Of a DNA stretch of 35,273 nt, positions 1 through 8,629 are shown piece after piece. Source of the stretch: Oscillospiraceae bacterium (GTDB lineage: Bacteria; Bacillota; Clostridia; Oscillospirales; Oscillospiraceae); NCBI GenBank assembly GCA_017436785.1, contig JAFSCK010000005.1, positions 1 through 35,273 on the forward strand, given 5' to 3'. A model generated the notes under the pieces. It worked only from the letters and a program-made list of their open reading frames with translations. It had not been told where the DNA came from and did not search any database. The position numbers and the translations under genes are program-made. Each line of letters starts with the position of its first letter. Within the stretch, counting starts at the first letter, position 1.

Positions 1-1
1 C

Positions 2-1630
2 GCAGATGCTGACCTGAGCCACTCTACGGAAGCCATTCTGAAGCATGGCTTTGCTCCCATGGAGCAGTACCGGAGCCGCGGCAATCTCGGTCCCTGGACC
101 GATGAATACGGTTTCTGCGCTTCCATTTACTACTGCCTGACCGGCGAAGTTCCCCCGGATGCGCCTGCAAGAGCTATGGATGAAGTCCAGCCGGACTGGG
201 ACAGCATCACAGGACTGACCTCCAACCAGCGGGCAGCACTGGAAAAGGGTATGGAGATGCGTGCCAAAGACCGTTTCGGCTCCATGGAAGCCCTCCACGA
301 AGCCCTCTATAAAAATGTCTCTGTAGTAAAGGAGACTCCTAAACCGAAAAAGAAGAAAAAGTGGCTCATTCCTCTGATGATCCTCCTGCTGCTTGCCACC
401 GGAGCCGGTGGCGCAGTCTGGTACTGGGGCCTAGACACCTGCACAGAGGTCCTGATGAGCGTCTGGCCCGGTACCCGTCCTGATACACCCGAGGAGACAA
501 TCCCCGTCACCGGAGCCATCGTCGCCGAACCCACCACACTTCCCATCGAAACCACGCCCCCCACTACAGCGCCTCCTGAAACCACTGCGCCATCGGAAGC
601 TCCGGCACCTACGGAACCGGACTACAGTGGTGAAGCATGGTACCGCAACCAGCTTATGTCCAAGCCACTGAATAAGATGGGGCAGTCTTTGCAGAGTATC
701 AACTCTGTTACTTTCCTTGACACGCTGGAGGGTATGCCCTGGAATGCCGTTGATGTATCTATGAATCAGGATGGCACCGTTATGGCATGGGGAAAATGGA
801 GCAACGGCTACAATGTGTACATTGCTGCGGAAGACGGTATTAACGCCCAGAACGCCTGCGCAGGACTGTTCTCCGGATGTGCCAATATGCAGAGCGTTTC
901 CTTTGGCGATGCCTTCCATTCAGAGTTGGCGACCGACATGGGGTCCATGTTCCGTTCCTGTGAGCGCATGACCTCAGCAGATGTGGGGGTGTTAAATACT
1001 GCGAAGAGTACCTCCATGGAGTATATGTTCTATGGCTGCGGCAGCATGAAGGAACTGAATGTAGGTAACTGGGATGTGTCCAATGTCACAAACATGTCTT
1101 GCATGTTCCAGAACTGCAGTTCTGTAGATACGCTGGATATTAGCCGATGGGATGTTTCCAATGTCGGACGAACCAATTCCATGTTCTATGGCTGCACAAA
1201 GCTCTCGTCGCTGTCCCTGCGGAAATGGGATGTGTCCAAAGTCAAAACCATGGCCAGTATGTTTGGCAAATGCAGCAGCCTGACGGAACTGGATATCAGC
1301 CGATGGGATACCTCTAATGTAACGGATATGTCGCGGATGTTCCTCTCCAGTTATCGCCTGCAGGAACTGGATGTCAGTGAGTGGGATGTTTCTCAGGTTA
1401 CCAATATGTCCTATATGTTCCAATACTGCAGCAGTCTGCGAAATCTGAATGTCAGCAATTGGAATGTTTCCCGGGTAACCAACATGAGATATATGTTCTT
1501 TGATGCATCTTTTGATGCTTCTCAAGTTGCTTCCTGGGATGTTTCGCGGGTCACTGCCTATGATTCCTTTATGAATAACGGTACGCTGATCGGCGATATT
1601 TACTGGACCTTCTTCTTTGAAGGCGTTTGA
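2..1630 (+). CDS. Membrane Ser/Thr protein kinase with DUF285 (BspA-like) ectodomain, 5' truncated by the window
   Basis: The reading frame is open from the window edge, so the methionine at 59 is internal and the catalytic N-lobe lies outside. The first ~95 residues fit the end of a Hanks-type kinase: GFAPMEQY is the APE-motif region, followed by GPWTDEYGFCASIYYCLTG (subdomain IX) and a conserved-looking RAKDRF near subdomain XI. A lysine-rich stretch then a ~20-residue hydrophobic segment (near 360-430) form the membrane anchor, followed by a Thr/Pro-rich stalk. The rest is tandem DUF285 repeats with WDVSNVTNMSYMF cores, a family found in surface proteins. The layout suggests a sensor kinase with a cytoplasmic kinase domain and an extracellular repeat domain. 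It precedes an ECF sigma/peptide-export operon that encodes a PP2C phosphatase and FHA domains, so it is the likely kinase of that circuit (inference). Catalytic residues cannot be checked here. Confidence 0.85.
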   Translation, partial: ADADLSHSTEAILKHGFAPMEQYRSRGNLGPWTDEYGFCASIYYCLTGEVPPDAPARAMDEVQPDWDSITGLTSNQRAALEKGMEMRAKDRFGSMEALHEALYKNVSVVKETPKPKKKKKWLIPLMILLLLATGAGGAVWYWGLDTCTEVLMSVWPGTRPDTPEETIPVTGAIVAEPTTLPIETTPPTTAPPETTAPSEAPAPTEPDYSGEAWYRNQLMSKPLNKMGQSLQSINSVTFLDTLEGMPWNAVDVSMNQDGTVMAWGKWSNGYNVYIAAEDGINAQNACAGLFSGCANMQSVSFGDAFHSELATDMGSMFRSCERMTSADVGVLNTAKSTSMEYMFYGCGSMKELNVGNWDVSNVTNMSCMFQNCSSVDTLDISRWDVSNVGRTNSMFYGCTKLSSLSLRKWDVSKVKTMASMFGKCSSLTELDISRWDTSNVTDMSRMFLSSYRLQELDVSEWDVSQVTNMSYMFQYCSSLRNLNVSNWNVSRVTNMRYMFFDASFDASQVASWDVSRVTAYDSFMNNGTLIGDIYWTFFFEGV

Positions 1631-1645
1631 CAAAACTGCATAACA

Positions 1646-1700
1646 GAATCCCCATAGGACAGCAATATCGGAGCTGTTCTATGGGGATTCTTTTGCTTTT
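1646..1700 (+). terminator. Rho-independent terminator after the kinase gene
   Basis: An 18-base arm starting GAATCCCCATAG pairs with an arm ending CTATGGGGATTC (one wobble position) around a 9-base loop, followed directly by TTTTGCTTTT. It lies 16 bases after the kinase stop codon and separates it from the sigma-factor operon. Confidence 0.9.
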
Positions 1701-1788
1701 CAGAAGCAGTATTTCTATGTGCAGTTGTGATAGAAATATGCACATACAGTTTCTAATTATATAAAATTTGGGAGCCGTGTTGCTTTTT

Positions 1789-1817
1789 TTGTCATGGCAT
1801 GATAAAATACATAAAAT
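1789..1817 (+). promoter_or_regulatory. Candidate housekeeping promoter upstream of the sigma-factor operon
   Basis: TTGTCA (1789-1794) and TAAAAT (1812-1817) are separated by exactly 17 bases. A transcript from here would run about 290 bases before the sigma-factor start and would be antisense to the small gene at 1851-2033. The surrounding DNA (1701-1850) is AT-rich and holds no convincing gene. The match is by eye only, and AT-rich DNA gives chance matches. Confidence 0.4.
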
Positions 1818-1850
1818 ATTAATTTTTCATGAATAGAGGAAAGCGTGACA

Positions 1851-2033
1851 TTATGGGGTATCGCGTGTATCGCCCAATTCCGGATCGGTCGCCCCCATTG
1901 CAGCTGCCACAAAGTCCAACTCCTCCAGGCTCAGTTCATCCTGATCCCGGTTATTCACATTCCAATATTCATCACTGCAAAAATTGTGATAGTCCGCAGC
2001 CAGGTGCAGTAATTTTTCGATATTGACAGCCAT
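1851..2033 (-). CDS. Small leader-like peptide, divergent to the sigma factor
   Basis: This 60-residue product starts with MAVNIEKLLHLAADYHNF and contains ELSLEELDFVAAAMGA. That resembles the ELxxEELDxVAGG end of bacteriocin leader peptides, but AAA stands where the double glycine should be. The ATG at 2033 is preferred because AAAGGAA sits 7-8 bases upstream. A longer GTG start at 2081 would overlap the -10 element of the promoter at 2076-2102. That promoter matches those of the phosphatase and the precursor-peptide cassette, which supports both that the gene is real and that it belongs to the same regulon. The product has one Cys, no signal peptide and no membrane segment. It may be a diverged precursor or a leader-only regulator. 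I recognise no named family. Confidence 0.6.
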   Translation of the reverse strand: MAVNIEKLLHLAADYHNFCSDEYWNVNNRDQDELSLEELDFVAAAMGATDPELGDTRDTP

Positions 2034-2075
2034 ACTATTGCGTTCCTTTCTTAGGTTATTCTTTACTATCTCTAT

Positions 2076-2102
2076 ATACACGGAAATAAAGAAAACGTTA
2101 CA
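2076..2102 (-). promoter_or_regulatory. Putative ECF sigma promoter, copy 1 (for the divergent small peptide)
   Basis: Read on the minus strand: TGTAAC (2102-2097), 14 bases, then CGTGTAT (2082-2076). The same hexamer, spacing and -10 core occur at 11925-11951 and 12701-12727. It lies about 45 bases from the ATG at 2033 and just upstream of the ECF sigma gene on the other strand. Confidence 0.7.
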
Positions 2103-2117
2103 CAGGGAAGTGAAAAA

Positions 2118-2660
2118 ATGCTGAAACTTTTACCCAAAAATAAAAAGCCGATTTACGAAGATTTTTATGCTGAAAATTACGACCGTGTTCTCCATTATGT
2201 GCGGGGCAAAATCGGTAATTTTGAAGATGCAGAGGATCTCGTCAGTGAGATATTCCTTTATTGCTACAGCCATTATGAAAGCTATGACCCCGAAAAAAGT
2301 TCTATCGTTACATGGCTTTACCTGATCGTGAACAGCAGAGTTAAAAATTATTACCGGGATCATAGTTCCTTTGTGGATTTCGAATCGGTAGCTGATATTA
2401 TGCAGGATGAGAATATTGACCTGGATGAGGGCGTGTATCTGGAACAGCTTCACAGTGCGTTGATGAAAGCTATCAGGACATTGCCTGAGCGACAGCAAAA
2501 AATCGTAATGATGCGGTATTTCCAGAGCTGTTCCGGTGAGGAAATTGCTGCCCGGTTGGGAACAACTCCCGGCAATGTCCGTGTGTTGCTATCCCGTGCA
2601 CTTAACAAATTATCGCAGAACAATGATAAGTATTGGAAGGAGTTTAGAAACGATGGCTGA
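2118..2660 (+). CDS. ECF-type RNA polymerase sigma factor
   Basis: This 180-aa protein has the two-domain layout of ECF sigma-70 factors. Region 2 (about residues 12-75) includes YAENYDRVLHYVRGKIGNFEDAEDLVSEIF and VTWLYLIVNSRVKNYYRD. Region 4 (about 120-175) includes LPERQQKIVMMRYF and a helix-turn-helix, EEIAARLGTTPGNVRVLLSRAL. It would direct polymerase to dedicated promoters. The three TGTAAC-N14-YGTGTAT sites in this locus are the obvious candidates (inference). No classical zinc-binding anti-sigma gene follows. Control could instead run through the STAS, FHA, kinase and phosphatase proteins nearby. Its last 8 bases overlap the next gene, which implies translational coupling to the export genes. 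Confidence 0.93.
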   Translation: MLKLLPKNKKPIYEDFYAENYDRVLHYVRGKIGNFEDAEDLVSEIFLYCYSHYESYDPEKSSIVTWLYLIVNSRVKNYYRDHSSFVDFESVADIMQDENIDLDEGVYLEQLHSALMKAIRTLPERQQKIVMMRYFQSCSGEEIAARLGTTPGNVRVLLSRALNKLSQNNDKYWKEFRNDG

Positions 2661-3489
2661 TCTTTACAGAAAGTCTTCTCTCGAACGCATGTCAAATCCT
2701 GAACAACTGGACAAAGTCCTGAAGGTTACCTCTCCCATGAGCTGGCTTGCGTTAATCGGTATTACCGTTATTATCATTATTACGGTAATCTGGTCCTTTA
2801 TCGGAACAATCCCCGAAACCATTACCACCAAGGGGATTGTCAGTTCTATTGTTGGCTCCAATTCTGTTTATACAGAAGATGCCGGAACCGTGGTTTCTCT
2901 GAGAGTGCGCACCGGCGATGAATTGCACCTTGGTGATCCTGTTATGACATATCGCAACTCCTCCAATGAGATCATAGAGGTATACTCGGATCAGGTGGGC
3001 ATTGTTTCAGAACTTGTGATGAAAAAAGATGATAAATTTACCCCCGGTAAAGACATTATCCGGGTTTCTCCTGTGGCAAACGATAATCAGATCATTGTCT
3101 GCTATGTCCCCCTTGCCAATGCAAAAAAGCTGGAGCGTGGTATGCAGGTCAATATCACACTGGACTCTTTGGACAGCAATGCCTATGGTCATATGGTGGC
3201 CCGCATTATCAACATCGATGCCTATGCAACGCCCACCGGTGGAATGAGCAGTGTCATCGGAAGTGACAACAATCTGGCAGCTACATTTAATAAGGATGGT
3301 GCGGTTGTTGCGGTTGCCTGTGAGCTGTATCCCGATACCGGTACCATCAGCGGCTATTATTGGTCCAATGCAAAGGGTGCTTCTGTCAATGTAAAGAACG
3401 GCTCTTTGATAACTGCCAAAATTGTGACAGATGAAGTAGCACCCATTACAAAGCTTTTCTCCAAACTCAGAGACATCTGGGGGGACTAA
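2653..3489 (+). CDS. NHLM-type bacteriocin secretion protein, HlyD-like membrane fusion protein
   Basis: A 278-aa protein with a short cytoplasmic N-terminus, one membrane segment (about residues 31-51) and an extracellular part. A lipoyl/biotinyl-like hairpin, TVVSLRVRTGDELHLGDPVMTY, is followed by VYSDQVGIVSELVMKKDDKFTPG, as in HlyD-family adaptors. It would link the ABC exporter to the outside during peptide release. The ATG at 2653 is chosen over the in-frame upstream codon at 2536 because AAGGAG lies 11 bases before it and the 117-base extension would lie inside the sigma gene in another frame. The reading frame ends one base before the peptidase-transporter. The order HlyD, ABC1, ABC2 is the standard NHLM triad. 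Confidence 0.9.
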   Translation: MADLYRKSSLERMSNPEQLDKVLKVTSPMSWLALIGITVIIIITVIWSFIGTIPETITTKGIVSSIVGSNSVYTEDAGTVVSLRVRTGDELHLGDPVMTYRNSSNEIIEVYSDQVGIVSELVMKKDDKFTPGKDIIRVSPVANDNQIIVCYVPLANAKKLERGMQVNITLDSLDSNAYGHMVARIINIDAYATPTGGMSSVIGSDNNLAATFNKDGAVVAVACELYPDTGTISGYYWSNAKGASVNVKNGSLITAKIVTDEVAPITKLFSKLRDIWGD

Positions 3490-3490
3490 C

Positions 3491-5659
3491 ATGGATAACT
3501 ACAAAAAAACGCCTACCGTGTTTCAGATGGAGGCAACAGAATGCGGTGCGGCATCTCTTTCGATGATATTTTCCTATTTCGGAAAATTTCTGCCGCTGGA
3601 GCAGATGCGCATCGAAACAGGCGTGTCCCGTGATGGCTGCAAAGCCGGTAATATAATGCGTGCCGCAAAGCGGTATGGTTTGGAATGCAAGGGTTTTCGA
3701 AAGGAACCAGAGGCACTGCGGGAACTGGAAATGCCCTGCATTATCCATTGGAATTTCAACCATTTTGTTGTTCTGGAAGGCTTTAAGACAAAAGGATTCG
3801 GAAAAAAGAAAAAGGAATACGCAATTCTCAATGACCCTGCTGTGGGTCGTAGACAACTGACACTGGAGGAGTTTGACGAAGGCTTTACCGGTGTGGTTCT
3901 GACCTTCAAACTAACAGAGGCTTTTGAAAAAGAGAAGAAGGTAAATACTGCGTGGGATATGCTGAAGGCTCGTCTGACCGGTCAGTATGGTGTTTTGTTC
4001 AAGCTTTTTTATGTGGGCCTTCTGATGGTTTTTCCCGGCTTGATTTTGCCGGTCCTCAGCCAGATGTTCATTGACGATATTCTGACTGCTGGCTATACCG
4101 ACTGGCTTACTAAATTGTTGGTTTTCATGGGCTGTCTGGTGGTTCTGAAATTTGGATTGCAGTATTACCGGGACCTTGTTCTCCAAAAACTTAAAAGTAA
4201 GCTCACACTGACTTCCGGTGTCACATTCCTGACCCATATGCTGCATCTTCCGATGGGATTCTTTGACCAGCGTTTCGCCGGCGATTTGGTTAATCGGATG
4301 CATAATAATACCGAGGTTAGTGACTTCCTGGCGGGTGATCTGGCGGAAACAGTACTGAATATTCTGGTTGCGGCATTTTATCTGGTGATTCTGCTTTTCT
4401 ACAGCCCCCTTATGACCTTCATTGGCCTGATCAATGTTGCGGTCTGTGTCGGCATGGTCTATTTCAGCCGCCAGTTTATTTCGGAAGCTTCCATCAAGCA
4501 GCAGATGAGTGGCGGTAAGCTGTATGGCGCAGTCTGCGCAGGCTTGAGTATTACCGATACGCTGAAAGCTTCCGGATCGGAAAACGAATATGTTTCCCGC
4601 GTATTGGGATATCAGGTAAAGCATACCAACCTCGAGCAGCAGCAAAGCTCCTTCCAGAGAATTCTGAACGCGATTCCCCAGACAGTTGGCAATATTACTG
4701 ATGTTCTGCATCTGCTGGTAGGCGGTATTCTGGTAATCAACGGCCAGCTGAGCCTTGGTATGCTGACGGCATTTACCTCTCTGTTTGATTCTTTTATCGA
4801 GCCCGTAAATAAGCTGGTCACATTCGCTCAGAAAATTCAGACCATGAAAGCCAGCATTACCCGGGTTGAGGACGTTCAGAAATATCCGGAAGATGCCCGC
4901 TATGATACCGAAGGAGAAAAGATCCATCAGCAAAAGAAGCTGAACGGTGAAATTGAGCTGAAAGACATTTCCTTTGGATACAGCACCCTGCAGGCGGCCC
5001 TTGTGGAGCATTTTGATTTCCATCTTTACAGCGGCGAATCCATTGCCTTTGTTGGTCCCTCCGGATGCGGAAAGTCTACCGTTTCCAAGATTGTCAGCGG
5101 CTTATACCATCCCTGGGGCGGGCAGATTTTGCTGGATGGAAAACCCATGGAGAAAATTGCAAAAAGCTGCCTGAATGCAAGTATTGCAACGGTCAGCCAA
5201 AATATTACCCTGTTTTCCGGCAGCATTCGGGATAATCTTACCATGTGGAACACCGCCATCCTGGAAGAGGATATGATTCAGGCGGCCAAAGATGCTTGTA
5301 TCCATGACTTTATTATCAGCTGTCCCGGCGGCTATGATTATAATCTGACTGAGAATGCAATGAATCTCTCCGGCGGTCAGCGGCAGCGTCTGGAGATTGC
5401 CAGAGCTTTGGCGACAAATCCCAGCATTCTCGTCATGGATGAGGCTACGTCTGCATTGGATCCTGTTGTGGAAAAACAGGTTCTCAACAACATCAAGCGC
5501 CGTGGCATTACCTGCATTATTGTTGCCCATCGTTTGAGTGCATTCCGGGATTGTAACCAGATTGTGGTTATGAAGAATGGAAAAATCATGCAGCGGGGCA
5601 CGCATAAGACCTTGATGAATCAGGAAGGTATTTACAGAACCTTCATTCAGAATGTTTAA
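3491..5659 (+). CDS. NHLM bacteriocin ABC transporter with C39 peptidase domain (ABC1)
   Basis: A 722-aa bifunctional exporter. The N-terminal C39 peptidase cuts leader peptides after double glycine. Its oxyanion Gln12, catalytic Cys18 (in TECGAASL), His91 (NHFVVLEG) and Asp115 (NDP) are all present. A six-helix membrane domain spans about residues 165-450. The ATPase domain has Walker A GPSGCGKST (522-530), signature LSGGQRQRL (626-634), Walker B ILVMDEATSALD (Asp650, Glu651) and the switch His680. It appears intact and active. GGGGGA lies just before the ATG. Its likely substrates are the four VAGG-leader peptides at 12766-14533 in the same locus. Confidence 0.95.
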   Translation: MDNYKKTPTVFQMEATECGAASLSMIFSYFGKFLPLEQMRIETGVSRDGCKAGNIMRAAKRYGLECKGFRKEPEALRELEMPCIIHWNFNHFVVLEGFKTKGFGKKKKEYAILNDPAVGRRQLTLEEFDEGFTGVVLTFKLTEAFEKEKKVNTAWDMLKARLTGQYGVLFKLFYVGLLMVFPGLILPVLSQMFIDDILTAGYTDWLTKLLVFMGCLVVLKFGLQYYRDLVLQKLKSKLTLTSGVTFLTHMLHLPMGFFDQRFAGDLVNRMHNNTEVSDFLAGDLAETVLNILVAAFYLVILLFYSPLMTFIGLINVAVCVGMVYFSRQFISEASIKQQMSGGKLYGAVCAGLSITDTLKASGSENEYVSRVLGYQVKHTNLEQQQSSFQRILNAIPQTVGNITDVLHLLVGGILVINGQLSLGMLTAFTSLFDSFIEPVNKLVTFAQKIQTMKASITRVEDVQKYPEDARYDTEGEKIHQQKKLNGEIELKDISFGYSTLQAALVEHFDFHLYSGESIAFVGPSGCGKSTVSKIVSGLYHPWGGQILLDGKPMEKIAKSCLNASIATVSQNITLFSGSIRDNLTMWNTAILEEDMIQAAKDACIHDFIISCPGGYDYNLTENAMNLSGGQRQRLEIARALATNPSILVMDEATSALDPVVEKQVLNNIKRRGITCIIVAHRLSAFRDCNQIVVMKNGKIMQRGTHKTLMNQEGIYRTFIQNV

Positions 5660-5676
5660 AGGAGGGGATTTGCATA

Positions 5677-8619
5677 ATGACTGAAACACAAAACGAAATC
5701 GTTCTGTCTGCCAGTGAATATATTCTCTCCCAAAGTCAGAGTGAAACCTATCGCCTGAAAAAAGGTGAGGTTCAGGTTTATATCGTTTCTATGTCGGATG
5801 GCACGCCCGATGGCCGGAAATACTTTTGTACAATCAAAGATACGGACAATCAAAGGGCGATCCCATCTCTGGCATATGCTGATGCTACCGGGAAAAGCTG
5901 GCATATCTTAATTGTTACCACCGGGGAGGAAGCTACCCTTACTTATACCCCCAGTGCACCCACAAGTGTGTTGTTTAAGAATTTTCTGAAGCGTGGAAAT
6001 ATTACAACCTATGAAGAACTGGGTTTTGAAAAAAGTTTGGTCGCGTTTTATGAGGGAAACAGTCAGATCGTCCTTTCCAGTACAGAGCATCACCTTTCGG
6101 AAGACCCTGCCAATGCATACCGTCTGGAGCGCGGCGAAGTCTTTGTCTACATTGTTCCCATGGAAAACGGACATCCCGGCAAACGGGAGTTCTACTGCGA
6201 GGTAAAGGCTTCCGATTCCCAAAGAACGATTCCTGCGCTGGTGTACAAGGATATGAACCACAAAAACTGGCGGCTGCAGATCGAACCCTCCAGCGAGGAA
6301 GCTGTCCTGACACGGATCGTGGATGGTGCAACATCCGAACTACAGAAGGAATTTCTGGCGTGCAGAGAAATTACCACTTATGAAAAAGAGGGCTTCGAGA
6401 ATAGCTTGGTGGAGTTCTATACGAAGCAGATTGTCCTTAAAGACAATGCTTTTATTGAAAAAGCAGAACATGCGGAAACCAAATCTCAGGAAAAGGTCAT
6501 TACTGCGCTGGGCGAAGCTTTTTCAGACGATGGACAAACAGAACATACAGGAAATGACTACTATCAGGCACTTCAGTTTGTCTGCAAACGGTTGGACATC
6601 ACACTGGTGAAAGCAGAGGAGCTTCACACCAGATGCGGAAAAAATCCCCAGATTAACGATATCGCCCGTGCGTCTCATTTCATCTGCAGAAGAGTTGTTC
6701 TGGATGCTGACTGGTATAAATTTGACTGCGGTGGCTTGGTCAGTACCATTGACAAGGAAATTGTTGCCTGTGTTCCGGATAAAAAGGGAAAGTATCAGCT
6801 CTTCCGCAGTTCTGACGGAAGCATTACACCCCTTACCCCTGAACTGGCAAAGCAGGTGTCGCCCCAGTCTTACTCCATTGGCCGCACCCTTCCTTTAAAG
6901 TCCTTGACGAAAAAGGATGTATTTGCCTTCTGTAAAAAAAGCATTCGTGCCAGCGATCTTACACCGTATATCGCTTTGGTGATTCTGTGTACGCTCATCG
7001 GTGTTCTGCTTCCTACGCTGAACGGAATGATTTATGACGACTATATTCCTGTGGGTAATATCGGTAATCTGACACAGCTGTGTCTGGTTATGCTGAGCTT
7101 TATGATGGGTAATATTTCTTTTTCCATCGTCAAAAATCTGTTCAGCTATCGGATTATCAGCCGTGTGAACATCGATTTGCAGAATGCAGTGTATCACAGA
7201 TTGTTTCATTTGCCGGAATCCTTTTTCCGCAGTTATGACAGTGCAGACCTGGCCGGGCGTGTTTCCGGAATCGGCAAGATCGCCTCTGATTATGCCAACA
7301 CGCTGATCGTCAGCGGAATTTCTTCCCTGTTCTCTATTTTTTATCTGATCCGGATGTTTACCTATAACAGCAAACTGACCTGGCTGAGTATTGCCATTTA
7401 CGCGATGTACCTTACGGTTATCGTTGTGATTACATCCACTTCCCGGAAAGGACAGCTGCGGATTGCAGAGGCAGAATCGGAAGCCAGCGGCAAACTGTAT
7501 CAGTATCTGAACGGTGTTGATAAGATCCGAATGGCAGGCGTCGAAGATCGTGCCCTGCTTTCCTATATGCAGCCCTATACCCGGCAGCAATATGAAGCAA
7601 TTCGCGTGAACCGCCTGATCTCTGTGGAAGAAGCTTTGACAACGGTTATTTCCTCTGTCTTCTCCATGGTGCTGTATTGGTTCATCGTAAAGAAAATGGA
7701 CCCATCTGGCTTCTCCGTGGGCAGTTTTGTTGCCTTTAACTCCGCGTTTGGAGCATTTACCGGTGCGCTGGAATCCTTGGTGGATGAGGCGCTGAAACTA
7801 TTTCAGGAAAAGAATGAAATGGAACGATTCTGGGCTATTTTTGAAACGGTTCCGGAAGACGATGACTCCAAAGAGGTTCCCGGTACCCTTTCCGGCAGCC
7901 TGTCTCTCGATCATGTTACCTTTGCTTATGATAAGGGCAGTAAAAATGTCCTGAATGATCTTTCCGTCGATATCAAGAACGGAGAGTATGTGGGTATTGT
8001 TGGTCCTTCCGGTTGCGGTAAGTCTACCTTGTTGAAGTTGCTGCTTGGTTTTGAAACGCCTCAGAGCGGCATGGTTATGGTGGACAGGAAGGATTTGCGT
8101 TCTATCAATAAGGGCGCATATCGCCGTCAGCTGGGTGTTGTTCTGCAGAATGGCAAGCTGATTTCCGGTTCCATTTATGAGAACATTACCATAACAGCTC
8201 CGGATGCCAATATGGCCCGTGTTAATGATGTGATTCAGCAGGTGGGGCTGAAGGATGATATTGCGCAGATGCCAATGGGACTGCACACAATGCTCAGCGA
8301 AAACTGCAATACCATTTCCGGTGGTCAGCAGCAGCGCATTCTGATTGCACGGGCCATTTGCGGTCGCCCCAAAATCCTGATTTTTGATGAAGCCACCAGT
8401 GCGCTGGACAATATGACCCAGGCGGCAGTCAGCAGTAGCCTGGATAAGATGAATGTTACCAGAATCGTTGTGGCACACCGCCTCAGCACCATTAAAAACT
8501 GTGACCGTATTCTGGTAATGGACGGTGGAACCATTGTACAGGAAGGCAATTATGAATCTCTGATGAAAGATAAAAATGGTCTGTTCTATGCGCTGGCAAG
8601 CCGTCAGATCGCAGAATGA
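5677..8619 (+). CDS. NHLM bacteriocin ABC transporter, permease/ATPase (ABC2), with duplicated N-terminal domain
   Basis: A 980-aa ABC half-transporter without a C39 peptidase, the usual partner of ABC1 in NHLM systems. The N-terminus carries two copies of a ~125-residue domain. Copy 1 (about 5-130) has YRLKKGEVQVYIVSMSDG and ITTYEELGFEKSLVAFY. Copy 2 (about 131-250) has YRLERGEVFVYIVPMENG and ITTYEKEGFENSLVEFY. A linker region leads to a membrane domain (about 425-700). The ATPase domain has Walker A GPSGCGKST (776-784), signature ISGGQQQRI (880-888) and Walker B ILIFDEATSALD (Asp904, Glu905). The ribosome site GGAGGGG is 10 bases upstream. From memory, related ABC2 proteins carry one such N-terminal domain, so the doubling looks unusual. 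Confidence 0.93.
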   Translation: MTETQNEIVLSASEYILSQSQSETYRLKKGEVQVYIVSMSDGTPDGRKYFCTIKDTDNQRAIPSLAYADATGKSWHILIVTTGEEATLTYTPSAPTSVLFKNFLKRGNITTYEELGFEKSLVAFYEGNSQIVLSSTEHHLSEDPANAYRLERGEVFVYIVPMENGHPGKREFYCEVKASDSQRTIPALVYKDMNHKNWRLQIEPSSEEAVLTRIVDGATSELQKEFLACREITTYEKEGFENSLVEFYTKQIVLKDNAFIEKAEHAETKSQEKVITALGEAFSDDGQTEHTGNDYYQALQFVCKRLDITLVKAEELHTRCGKNPQINDIARASHFICRRVVLDADWYKFDCGGLVSTIDKEIVACVPDKKGKYQLFRSSDGSITPLTPELAKQVSPQSYSIGRTLPLKSLTKKDVFAFCKKSIRASDLTPYIALVILCTLIGVLLPTLNGMIYDDYIPVGNIGNLTQLCLVMLSFMMGNISFSIVKNLFSYRIISRVNIDLQNAVYHRLFHLPESFFRSYDSADLAGRVSGIGKIASDYANTLIVSGISSLFSIFYLIRMFTYNSKLTWLSIAIYAMYLTVIVVITSTSRKGQLRIAEAESEASGKLYQYLNGVDKIRMAGVEDRALLSYMQPYTRQQYEAIRVNRLISVEEALTTVISSVFSMVLYWFIVKKMDPSGFSVGSFVAFNSAFGAFTGALESLVDEALKLFQEKNEMERFWAIFETVPEDDDSKEVPGTLSGSLSLDHVTFAYDKGSKNVLNDLSVDIKNGEYVGIVGPSGCGKSTLLKLLLGFETPQSGMVMVDRKDLRSINKGAYRRQLGVVLQNGKLISGSIYENITITAPDANMARVNDVIQQVGLKDDIAQMPMGLHTMLSENCNTISGGQQQRILIARAICGRPKILIFDEATSALDNMTQAAVSSSLDKMNVTRIVVAHRLSTIKNCDRILVMDGGTIVQEGNYESLMKDKNGLFYALASRQIAE

Positions 8620-8629
8620 GGTGTAGTTT

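Noticed and set aside
1829-2026. Plus-strand 65-codon Pro-rich frame over the small peptide gene
   Set aside because: No ribosome site of quality and an unstructured composition; the minus-strand gene has both promoter and ribosome site.
2033-2081. GTG at 2081 as start of the divergent small peptide
   Set aside because: It lies within the -10 element of the matching promoter, and the ATG at 2033 has a proper ribosome site.
2536-2652. Extended N-terminus of the HlyD-like protein
   Set aside because: The extension overlaps region 4 of the sigma factor in another frame; the ATG at 2653 has a good ribosome site and gives a normal adaptor N-terminus.
3911-5023. Minus-strand 370-codon frame opposite ABC1
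   Set aside because: It mirrors a transporter with all motifs intact on the plus strand; its product is Gln/His-rich without family resemblance.
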